A DNA stretch of 13,106 nucleotides from CAZSPL01 sp964608735. Its GTDB lineage: Bacteria > JAJVIF01 > JAPKYR01 > CAZSPL01. Below are positions 7,056 through 13,106 of this stretch, piece after piece. Below the pieces are notes generated by a model that searched no databases, was not told the origin of the DNA, and worked only from the letters and a program-made list of their open reading frames with translations. The translations under genes and the position numbers were made by a program. Location of the stretch: positions 1 to 13,106 of the forward strand of contig CAZSPL010000103.1 of assembly GCA_964608735.1 (NCBI GenBank), read 5' to 3'. The first letter of the stretch is position 1, and every line of letters starts with the position of its first letter.

Positions 7056-8681
7056 ATGCCGAAGATATTAGCTTATGATGAAGATGCCCGCCGCAAACTC
7101 GAATCGGGCGTCGACAAGGTCGCCAGCGCGGTACGCATCACCCTCGGCCCGAAAGGCCGAAATGTAGTGCTCGAGAAAAAGTGGGGAAGCCCCACCATCA
7201 CCAACGACGGCGTCACCATCGCCAAGGAAATCGAGCTCGAAGACCCGTTCGAGAACATGGGCGCACAGCTTCTCAAGGAAGTCGCGTCCAAGACGAACGA
7301 CATCGCCGGTGACGGCACCACCACCGCGACGGTACTCGCTCAGGCAATGATCAAGGGCGGTCTGCAGAACGTCACCGCCGGGGCCAACCCGATCGCCATC
7401 AAGCGCGGAATCGCCGCCGCCGTCAAAGAGGTCATCGAATTCATCCAGAAGAACTCCATCGAAGTTAAGGACAAGAAAGCCATCTCGCAGGTCGCCGCCA
7501 TCTCGGGCAACGACGCGGAGATAGGCGAAGTCATCGCCGAAGCCATGGACAAGGTAGGCAAGGACGGCGTCATCACCGTCGAGGAGTCGAAGGGAACAGA
7601 GACAACCCTCGAACTCGTCGAGGGCATGCAGTTCGACAAGGGATTCATCAGCCCCTATTTCATCACCAATCCTGAGAACCAGGAAGTCGAGCTCGAAGAT
7701 GCATACATCCTGCTTTTCGAGAAGAAGATCGCCGTGGTTCAGGACGTCATCCCCCTCCTCGAGAAGGTCGCCAAGAAGGGCGCGCCGTTGCTCATCATCT
7801 GCGAGGATATCGAGGGCGAAGCCCTCGCCACGCTCGTCGTCAACAAGCTTCGCGGCACATTGAGGATCGCCGCGGTCAAGAGCCCCGGGTACGGTGACAG
7901 GCGCAAGTCCATGATGGAAGACATCGCCATCCTCACCGGAGGGCTTTTCATCACCGAGGACATCGGGCGAAAGCTCGAATCCGTCGAGCTGACCGAACTC
8001 GGCCAGGCCAAGAAGATCAAGATCGACAAGGAAAATACAACCATCGTCGAAGGCAAAGGCAAGAAGGCCGACATCAACGGACGCATCTCCCAGATAAAGG
8101 CCGAGATCGAGAAGACCACCAGCGACTGGGACAAGGAAAAACTCCAGGAACGCCTTGCCAAGCTCGCCGGCGGGGTCGCCGTAATCAAGGTCGGCGCCGC
8201 AACCGAGACCGAGCTCAAGGAGCGGAAGCATCGCTACGAGGACGCCCTTTCAGCCACCCGCGCCGCCGTTGCCGAAGGCATCGTCGCGGGCGGTGGAGCT
8301 ACACTCGTTCGCGCGATCAAGGCCCTCGAAAAGATCAAGTTGTCGCCCGATGAGATGATCGGCGTGAAGCTCATACGCAAAGCCCTCGAAGAGCCGCTGA
8401 AGCTCATCGCCGGCAACGCCGGCATCGAAGGTGCGATCGTCGTCGAGAAGGTCAAGGAAATGAAAGGCAATGAAGGATTCAACGCCGAGACGATGAAGTA
8501 CGAGGACCTGGTCAAGTCGGGTATCGTCGACCCCGCCATGGTCACCCGTGCCGCGGTCGAGAATGCCGCGTCCATCGCCGGCATGCTCCTCACCACGGAG
8601 AGCCTCATCGCCGAAAAACCCGATGACAAGAAGGAAATGCCCCAGATGCCTCCCGGCGGCGGAATGGGTATGGATTATTAA
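7056..8681 (+). CDS. groEL: Chaperonin GroEL (Cpn60, 60 kDa)
   Basis: The product is 541 aa, a normal GroEL length, with start ATG 7056 and GGAGGG 9 nt upstream (7041-7046). ATP-binding and hydrolysis residues are in place: Asp51 in TNDGVTIAKE, Asp86 in GDGTTTATVLAQ and Asp396 in YEDALSATRAAV, corresponding to Asp52, Asp87 and Asp398 of the E. coli protein. The apical region includes GMQFDKGFISPYF and KSPGYGDRRKSMMEDIAILTG, and the equatorial return has EGIVAGGGATLVRA. The end PGGGMGMDY is the short Gly/Met tail that points into the cavity. It forms tetradecameric double rings that fold proteins with GroES. It is the second gene of the operon, ending at TAA 26 nt before a strong terminator. 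Nothing suggests a specialised extra copy, although the window cannot show whether others exist. Confidence 0.98.
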   Translation: MPKILAYDEDARRKLESGVDKVASAVRITLGPKGRNVVLEKKWGSPTITNDGVTIAKEIELEDPFENMGAQLLKEVASKTNDIAGDGTTTATVLAQAMIKGGLQNVTAGANPIAIKRGIAAAVKEVIEFIQKNSIEVKDKKAISQVAAISGNDAEIGEVIAEAMDKVGKDGVITVEESKGTETTLELVEGMQFDKGFISPYFITNPENQEVELEDAYILLFEKKIAVVQDVIPLLEKVAKKGAPLLIICEDIEGEALATLVVNKLRGTLRIAAVKSPGYGDRRKSMMEDIAILTGGLFITEDIGRKLESVELTELGQAKKIKIDKENTTIVEGKGKKADINGRISQIKAEIEKTTSDWDKEKLQERLAKLAGGVAVIKVGAATETELKERKHRYEDALSATRAAVAEGIVAGGGATLVRAIKALEKIKLSPDEMIGVKLIRKALEEPLKLIAGNAGIEGAIVVEKVKEMKGNEGFNAETMKYEDLVKSGIVDPAMVTRAAVENAASIAGMLLTTESLIAEKPDDKKEMPQMPPGGGMGMDY

Positions 8682-8707
8682 TCGCGATTTCGCCAATGCA
8701 TTTACAT

Positions 8708-8735
8708 CCCCCTCGAAAGAGGGGGTTTTTTATTT
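8708..8735 (+). terminator. Intrinsic terminator of groES-groEL
   Basis: CCCCCTC (8708-8714), loop GAAA, GAGGGGG (8719-8725), then six T, an A and three T. The stem is a perfect 7 bp with a GNRA tetraloop and the T-run follows directly: a textbook rho-independent terminator. It separates groEL from lipoprotein gene 4. Confidence 0.93.
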
Positions 8736-8814
8736 CGGATGCCATGCATCACTGGATATCGTGCACGTGTCATTAAGCATCTATACATGTGATACGACGG
8801 AGGTGCTTCACGAA

Positions 8815-11190
8815 ATGGCGACACGAACGGCAATCCTCATATTATCTATAACACTATTCCTCGCGGTTATCGGATGCTCCAGCTCCGGCGGAACCGGCTC
8901 CCCTCTCGCTCCGGACATCGGCTCTATGCGCGATTCTACCTTTGATACGGGCAACCGGTATCTATGGGGCTACTGGGTCGTGTCGGTCGATGAATCGCAC
9001 ACGCAATTCGATATCACCCCGGTCAGGGAAGCGGCATACCATCTGAACGCGCGGCAGTTCCTCGAAGACGACCCCTGCCCGAACTGCATCACCGTCAAGA
9101 GCGTGCATCCCTCGGGACAGCAGAGCCTGCTGGTCGATGTCGAGCTACGGCATCCGTTCCCCGGGATGGCGAAGTATACCGGGTTCGATGTGCGCGGCAT
9201 CTTCATGGCGGGCGGAAGCCTCGAATTCCCATCCTGGGGACTCTCCACCGCGCATCCCGGGCTGGACCCGTATTTAAAGAACCCCGACGGCTACACCCGC
9301 ATGTTCAACCCGGTCGAATTCGCCCCCGGCAGCGGAGTACTGCCGATGCTCGAATATTCCAAGGGCAAATTCGCGTCGGATTCCGGATTCGACGCCACGC
9401 TGAATGCATATAAAAATTTCTATTCATCGGAAAACCGCCACTATTTCGCATGCGGCGATGCGATAACCGTGACCTACGACATCAGCACCGGTCCCGGCGC
9501 GTTCAGCTTCGGCTACGCGGTGGATGCATCGTGGATTCTCCCCGGATGGACGCCGCCGTCGGTACCCGATGATTTCGCCATAAGCGCCAACTGCCTCGAA
9601 GCGTATCTCATCAACGTCGACATCGGAGAGGGGATGACCGACCAGGGCGGCAGCGCGGACGTCACGATCGATGTCTACGACTGGCAGGGATTGGAAACCA
9701 TCGATACGGTCAAGCTCATCTCCCCTGCCCTGTTCACCGGCGAAATCGAATTCACCGACTTCGAAAATTTCATCAACTTCAGGCGGTACACCGGCCAGAT
9801 ATCGAACGACCTGCAGGCCGTCGCCGAGGAATATCCGGTGCTTGTATGCGTGACCGATGTCGGCTCCGACCCTCACTTCGGCACGGTCGGCTCATACCAG
9901 GTGGCGTGGGCGGAAGTCGAAGCGTGGGGACTTCCCGAACTCACCATTTTCGTAGATGACAGCAACATATCGGGGGTCGAGGACGGCACGCCGGCGAATC
10001 CCTACAACACCATCCAGGAAGGGGTCGACAACTGCCCGGCGGGATGGCAGGTATGGGTCGATGATTCCGGCGGCGCATACGAGGGCTCGGTCGTTCTCAC
10101 GGATGACATAAAAGTAAAAGGTGAGAACTGGGATTTCACCGACGGCGGACTGCGCCCGAAAATCGACCCGCCGGACGAAATGATGGATGCAAGATGCTTC
10201 ATCGCGTATGAAGTCAGCGATGTAACCGTCGAGACGTTTGATCTCTATCCCGGCGGATGGTGCAGCGGGTTCTACATGTCAAATTTCGTCGACATCCAGG
10301 GATGCGGCAATATAACCGTGCGCGACTGCCTGTTCACGGGCGAAACCGACTTGAGCATCGCGCCTTGTTACATACGCGGCAGCGCGGATGTTACGATTGA
10401 ATATTGCCGTTTCGACGACCTCGACCGTATCAACGACGAAAACGGGATGTTCTTCGTCAACGCGATAAATATCTGGTTTTCCGATTCCCCGGTCATACGA
10501 AACTGCTCGTTCAGCGATTTCCGCGAGAAAGAGGATGAGGGCTCGAAGAGCATCGATGTCATTCACATCGAAAGCACTCCCAACCCGGTGGTGCATAACA
10601 ACGTGATATTCTCCATCGTGCCACACGCGGGGGTCGGGTACATGGGCGCGGTATTGCTCGAGGGAATACACATGATGCAATGCGACAACCCGGTCGTTTA
10701 TAACAACACGATATCGATGCTCGACAGCGGCGACGCATTTTTCATCAACCAGTGCTTCGCCTATTTCCTGCGGCAATCCCTCGACGGGACGTTTTACAAC
10801 AACATCGCGACGCATATTTATTCCTCGGGATGGGCTCCCGACGGCAGCGCGCTTGCGCGGGGAGTGCAGTCATGCGAGACCGCGCTCACGTGCGACTACA
10901 CCTGCATTTTCGACATCAAGGCTATGGGTAATATTGAAGGGGCGCATTATTTCCAGCTTGCCGAACCGGGTGTGGGATGCATCGATGTCGCTCCGGGCTA
11001 CATCGCACCGGGCGCTGAGGATTTCGACATCGAAACCGGCGGCCCCGGCCAGATGGGGCATCCGGGCTATGTCGACTGGGACGACACCGGTTCTCCATCG
11101 GGCAACCCGGCCAATACAGACCCCGAAACCCGCTCCCGCATGGGCTGTCACGGCGGCCCGGATGGGGAATTCGTGGGATTGCTTACATAA
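8815..11190 (+). CDS. Large lipoprotein, paralogue family member 4, with C-terminal parallel beta-helix
   Basis: The product is 791 aa. ATG 8815 gives a clean lipoprotein signal peptide (Arg at 4, hydrophobic stretch, AVIGC with Cys at 21, then Ser-rich) and has GGAGG 11 nt upstream (8799-8803). The same frame is open further upstream into groEL, but those codons would ruin the signal. Module A (about 40-270) shows WGYW, LNARQFLE, ELRHPFPG, TGFDVRGI, NPDGYTRMFNP and GYAVDASW; module B (about 280-372) starts IDVYDWQG. From about 376 the sequence turns into a right-handed parallel beta-helix of the NosD/PbH1 type: FVDDSNISGVEDGTPANPYN, then TIQEGV, then NITVRDCLF, DVTIEYCRF, PVIRNCSF, PVVHNNVIF and PVVYNNTI, which space like helix turns. 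The end DPETRSRMGCHGGPDGE matches the D-x-x-x-R-x-x-MG-x-x-GGP signature that often closes such helices. Beta-helices often bind or cleave polysaccharide, but no catalytic set is recognisable. It is transcribed apart from groEL, from its own unrecognised promoter in 8736-8798. Confidence 0.88.
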   Translation: MATRTAILILSITLFLAVIGCSSSGGTGSPLAPDIGSMRDSTFDTGNRYLWGYWVVSVDESHTQFDITPVREAAYHLNARQFLEDDPCPNCITVKSVHPSGQQSLLVDVELRHPFPGMAKYTGFDVRGIFMAGGSLEFPSWGLSTAHPGLDPYLKNPDGYTRMFNPVEFAPGSGVLPMLEYSKGKFASDSGFDATLNAYKNFYSSENRHYFACGDAITVTYDISTGPGAFSFGYAVDASWILPGWTPPSVPDDFAISANCLEAYLINVDIGEGMTDQGGSADVTIDVYDWQGLETIDTVKLISPALFTGEIEFTDFENFINFRRYTGQISNDLQAVAEEYPVLVCVTDVGSDPHFGTVGSYQVAWAEVEAWGLPELTIFVDDSNISGVEDGTPANPYNTIQEGVDNCPAGWQVWVDDSGGAYEGSVVLTDDIKVKGENWDFTDGGLRPKIDPPDEMMDARCFIAYEVSDVTVETFDLYPGGWCSGFYMSNFVDIQGCGNITVRDCLFTGETDLSIAPCYIRGSADVTIEYCRFDDLDRINDENGMFFVNAINIWFSDSPVIRNCSFSDFREKEDEGSKSIDVIHIESTPNPVVHNNVIFSIVPHAGVGYMGAVLLEGIHMMQCDNPVVYNNTISMLDSGDAFFINQCFAYFLRQSLDGTFYNNIATHIYSSGWAPDGSALARGVQSCETALTCDYTCIFDIKAMGNIEGAHYFQLAEPGVGCIDVAPGYIAPGAEDFDIETGGPGQMGHPGYVDWDDTGSPSGNPANTDPETRSRMGCHGGPDGEFVGLLT

Positions 11191-11368
11191 TATTCTCAAT
11201 TAACCTGGTGCCACGGGTACGCAAACCTCTGATGTTTCGGGACACCCCTGTCCCGAAACCTAAACCTGGTGCCACGGGTACGCGAACCTGGTGCCACGGG
11301 TACGCAAACCTCTGATGTTTCGGGACACCCCTGTCCCGAAACCTAAACCTGGTGCCACGGGTACGCGA

Positions 11369-11468
11369 NNNNNNNNNNNNNNNNNNNNNNNNNNNNNNNN
11401 NNNNNNNNNNNNNNNNNNNNNNNNNNNNNNNNNNNNNNNNNNNNNNNNNNNNNNNNNNNNNNNNNNNN
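11369..11468. other. Assembly gap (100 N)
   Basis: Exactly 100 N, a common placeholder for a gap of unknown size. It interrupts the repeat array, and the sequence resumes in phase with a repeat unit (the base before the gap and the first bases after it fit the same unit). The true number of repeat copies is therefore unknown. Confidence 0.97.
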
Positions 11469-11552
11469 GATGTTTCGGGACACCCCTGTCCCGAAACCTA
11501 AACCTGGTGCCACGGGTACGCGAGTACGCGAGCTTACCCGTGTCTTTGGCTG

Positions 11553-11631
11553 CTCCCTTACACTCGCGGTTCTGTTCGGAAATAGGCTTTCGTGCGGTGT
11601 CCCCTCCCTTACGGTCGGGGCTCGGGTTTTC
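11553..11631. repeat. Pair of related CTCCCTTAC words
   Basis: CTCCCTTACACTCGCGGTTC (from 11553) and CTCCCTTACGGTCGGGGCTC (from 11604) agree at 16 of 20 positions, 51 bp apart. They lie between two blocks of the 19-bp repeat array. From memory, similar words are frequent between genes in planctomycetes and some other environmental bacteria; I treat that as a weak hint only. Confidence 0.5.
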
Positions 11632-11762
11632 TTCAACTGGTGCCACGGGTACGCGAGCCTGGTGCCACGGGTACGCGAGTCCGCGAGCTTACCCGTGTCC
11701 CGAGAGGAAGGGTACCCCACACTTTAGTATGGGCCGGGCAGCTTAATACATTAAAATTGGAT

Positions 11763-11777
11763 CCCGTGTGGCACGGG
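11763..11777. repeat. Short inverted repeat CCCGTG-TGG-CACGGG
   Basis: Perfect 6-bp arms with a 3-nt loop. The right part (CACGGGC, 11772-11778) can also pair with GCCCGTG at 11824-11830. The CACGGG core is the same as in the 19-bp array word, so this may be a decayed relative. There is no T-run on either strand. Confidence 0.4.
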
Positions 11778-11849
11778 CTGGCGTCAACCAATCCTCATCA
11801 CACTCCCACCACGCATTACGCCTGCCCGTGACCCCCCTGCCCCACTCAT

Positions 11850-11866
11850 GCGGGCTGGCAGCCCGC
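11850..11866. repeat. GC-rich hairpin 3-prime of the DUF58 gene
   Basis: GCGGGCT (11850-11856), loop GGC, AGCCCGC (11860-11866): a perfect 7-bp stem, 24 nt past the DUF58 stop in the direction of its transcription. It has no T-run on the minus strand, so it may protect the 3-prime end or help termination, but it is not a canonical intrinsic terminator. Confidence 0.45.
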
Positions 11867-11889
11867 GAGCCCAGTCTACGATTCATGTC

Positions 11890-13106
11890 CTATGAAAACA
11901 TCGATTCGAGGATTTCTTCCTTCCTCACATAATAGAATTTCCACCCGTCCGGGACATAGCTCTTCAGGCTGGTAATCTCCTCGAGGCGCTCCTTCGTATG
12001 CTTCTCTTCGCTGAAACTCTCGGCATCGACGCAGATGTAAATCGGCTTCATATCGCGCGCGGCGAGGCCCTGCATCATGTTGAAAATAACCCCGTCGCGC
12101 CTCGATGAAACCACCGCGAGCGACATCCCCCTGAACCGCCTCACAAGCCCCGGCAATGCGTCTTCCAGCCCCGCCCTGCCATCGTCCTGCATCATCGCCG
12201 CCGTTTCGAGGATATTCGGAAATATGTCGTGCTTCAATTCGCTCTCGTAAATAATTCCCTCCTCCGTGGTGAATGCCGCGGCGTAGGGAAATCCCATGTC
12301 GATGTTGTACTTGATCAGGCTCAGGGCGATTTCCATCATGGTACCGAGCGACGATTCGCGCCCGAACCCGACATTGCGCCCGCGCTGCATGTCGAGTATC
12401 ACCGCGAGCTCGCTCTCGACCTCCTTCTGAAACTGCCGTACGATTATCTTGCCATGCCTCGCCGTAAGCGGCCAATGCACGCGCCTGAGGCTGTCCCCCT
12501 CGGAGTACTCGCGCACGCCGAGGAAATCGGGGCTGGTGCCCTCGCGCGGGATGGTCATCGCCAGTTCCCTCGGAAGCCGCGAGACGCCCGATACCGGGAA
12601 CTGCTGTATGCGGAACCATCCCGGCATGATGAGGATTTCATCGAATATCGGAAGCTGCCTTCGTATGCGGAATATCCCCAGCGGATCACGTCCTTCCACG
12701 ATCATCGGCCCGATGTGAAACAGCCCGCGTTCGTTGAATATCGTGCGCTTAGTTTCGGCGACTTTGTTGCGTCGCGAAAGCCTCAGCCACGAGATGAATT
12801 CCTCGCCGGAAAAATATTCGCTTGACAGATATTTCCCTATACCTTTCGAATCATCAAGCTCCCCGCGACGCGCGCGATCCCACACGCGCACATGAAAAAG
12901 GGGCACGCGGTTGCTCGTATGCAGCTCTATCTCTATCGGGACCTTCTCTCCCCACAACGCCCGCCCCGGCATCTTGCGTCGCGCCTTCACGCCGAACGAT
13001 GCTATCACCGCCCACAGGAGCGCTATCACGAGAAGCCCGATGAACATATACGATGTAAGCAGCGCGAGGATGATGTGATGCTTCGTGTAGGCCCATATCC
13101 CGATGA
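11890..13106 (-). CDS. DUF58 domain membrane protein (N-terminus off the right edge)
   Basis: The frame is open from the window edge to a TAG at 11890-11892. An ATG at 13047 would give 385 aa, but the frame continues upstream with IGIWAYTKHHIILALLTSY, which completes the usual N-terminal pair of membrane helices, so the real start is probably outside the window. Counting from that ATG, residues 1-20 are hydrophobic, about 25-130 form a beta-sandwich-like region (VPIEIELHTSNRVPLFHVRV, then NERGLFHIG, then RDPLGIFRIRR), and about 176-206 carry the DUF58 hallmark LGVREYSEGDSLRRVHWP followed by TARHGKIIVRQF. The rest is von Willebrand A-like (LAVILDMQRG, LAVVSSRRDG). Family members usually stand beside a MoxR AAA-ATPase and a transglutaminase-like gene, in complexes tied to envelope or metal-cofactor functions; those partners would be expected beyond the right edge. 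The downstream side is the repeat region. Confidence 0.92.
   Translation of the reverse strand, partial: IGIWAYTKHHIILALLTSYMFIGLLVIALLWAVIASFGVKARRKMPGRALWGEKVPIEIELHTSNRVPLFHVRVWDRARRGELDDSKGIGKYLSSEYFSGEEFISWLRLSRRNKVAETKRTIFNERGLFHIGPMIVEGRDPLGIFRIRRQLPIFDEILIMPGWFRIQQFPVSGVSRLPRELAMTIPREGTSPDFLGVREYSEGDSLRRVHWPLTARHGKIIVRQFQKEVESELAVILDMQRGRNVGFGRESSLGTMMEIALSLIKYNIDMGFPYAAAFTTEEGIIYESELKHDIFPNILETAAMMQDDGRAGLEDALPGLVRRFRGMSLAVVSSRRDGVIFNMMQGLAARDMKPIYICVDAESFSEEKHTKERLEEITSLKSYVPDGWKFYYVRKEEILESMFS

Larger units (their letters stand above)
11204..11676. repeat. Tandem/interspersed repeat array of a 19-bp word and a 26-bp hairpin
   Basis: The word CCTGGTGCCACGGGTACGC occurs at 11204, 11265, 11287, 11348, 11503 and 11658, plus an 18-base copy at 11637. 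A 26-bp perfect hairpin (arms GTTTCGGGACA and TGTCCCGAAAC, loop CCCC) occurs at 11234-11259, 11317-11342 and 11472-11497. The two elements form a higher-order unit of about 83 bp (11204-11286 and 11287-11368 match almost throughout). Inverted TACCCGTG at 11535-11542 and 11690-11697 can pair with the CACGGGTA inside the neighbouring 19-bp copies. There is no CRISPR-like pattern of unique equal-length spacers. These resemble REP/BIME-type elements, whose spread elsewhere depends on IS200-like (RAYT) transposases; none is encoded in this window. Confidence 0.85.
11191..11889. other. Gene-free repeat-rich intergenic region
   Basis: No convincing gene lies between lipoprotein gene 4 and the DUF58 gene. 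Apparent frames here consist of translated repeats or run through the N gap, and they lack ribosome sites and protein-like composition. The content is the tandem array (11204-11676), the assembly gap (11369-11468), two CTCCCTTAC-type words (11553-11631) and small GC-rich inverted repeats near 11763-11777 and 11850-11866. The stretch 11700-11760 shows nothing specific. The genes on either side converge, so this region is their shared 3-prime space. Confidence 0.8.

Noticed and set aside
7068..8231. Long open frame antisense to groEL (387 codons)
   Set aside because: It mirrors groEL codons in a GC-rich gene, is Leu/Asp/Gly rich with no recognisable motif, and has no ribosome site. It is a shadow of groEL.
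8548..8814. Upstream extension of lipoprotein gene 4 into the end of groEL
   Set aside because: It overlaps groEL codons and the groEL terminator and would bury the lipoprotein signal peptide. ATG 8815 fits better.
11204..11676. CRISPR array
   Set aside because: There are no unique spacers of constant length between repeats and no cas genes; the intervening sequence is itself repeated.
11260..11831. Several open frames across the repeat array and the N gap
   Set aside because: Their translations are repeated peptides from the DNA repeats and unknown residues over N. They have no ribosome site and no homology pattern.

Overview
The window is GC-rich bacterial DNA. Its main content is an isolated, heat-shock-type groES-groEL operon flanked by four related, very large lipoprotein genes. 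A DUF58-family membrane protein gene is cut by the right edge. The lipoprotein signal peptides point to an envelope-rich, probably diderm (Gram-negative-type) organism. The lipoproteins match nothing I can name and the intergenic repeats are REP-like, so I suspect an uncultured lineage sequenced from a metagenome; a 100-N scaffold gap fits that. I cannot assign a phylum.

Layout. Positions 1-6393 (minus strand) hold three lipoprotein genes in a row, transcribed leftwards: gene 3 (4252-6393, intact), gene 2 (1770-4162, two N-terminal lesions) and gene 1 (1-1592, cut by the left edge). Genes 2 and 3 are close tandem paralogues. A REPIN-like nested inverted repeat (1689-1760) lies between genes 2 and 1. 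Positions 6394-6669 are a divergent control region: a 9-bp perfect inverted repeat, a good sigma-70 type promoter and a CIRCE operator (HrcA site). Positions 6670-8681 (plus) are groES and groEL, closed by a strong intrinsic terminator at 8708-8735. Positions 8815-11190 (plus) hold lipoprotein gene 4, which ends in a parallel beta-helix. Positions 11191-11889 carry no gene: an array of seven copies of a 19-bp word and at least three copies of a 26-bp perfect hairpin, broken by the N gap, followed by other GC-rich inverted repeats. Positions 11890-13106 (minus) are the DUF58 gene.

How the genes relate. groES and groEL form one chaperonin operon that HrcA should repress. The four lipoproteins share a two-part N-terminal core: module A with LRHP, TGFD and YAV motifs, then a beta-sandwich-like module B starting around a VWDW/VYDW motif. 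Each carries a different C-terminal part: a jelly-roll-like domain (gene 1), a Kre9/KNH-like insert plus a beta-rich, perhaps propeller-like region (gene 2), the same beta-rich region without the insert (gene 3), or a right-handed beta-helix (gene 4). This looks like a surface-protein family with a constant anchor/core and exchangeable outer domains. It is the best candidate here for something undescribed, but its function cannot be read from the sequence.

Gene 2 is notable: its conserved WGMW motif reads WGM-stop (TGG to TGA), and restoring one base near its start recreates a lipoprotein signal peptide with Cys at 23, as in genes 1 and 3. It is either a recent pseudogene or carries sequence errors.
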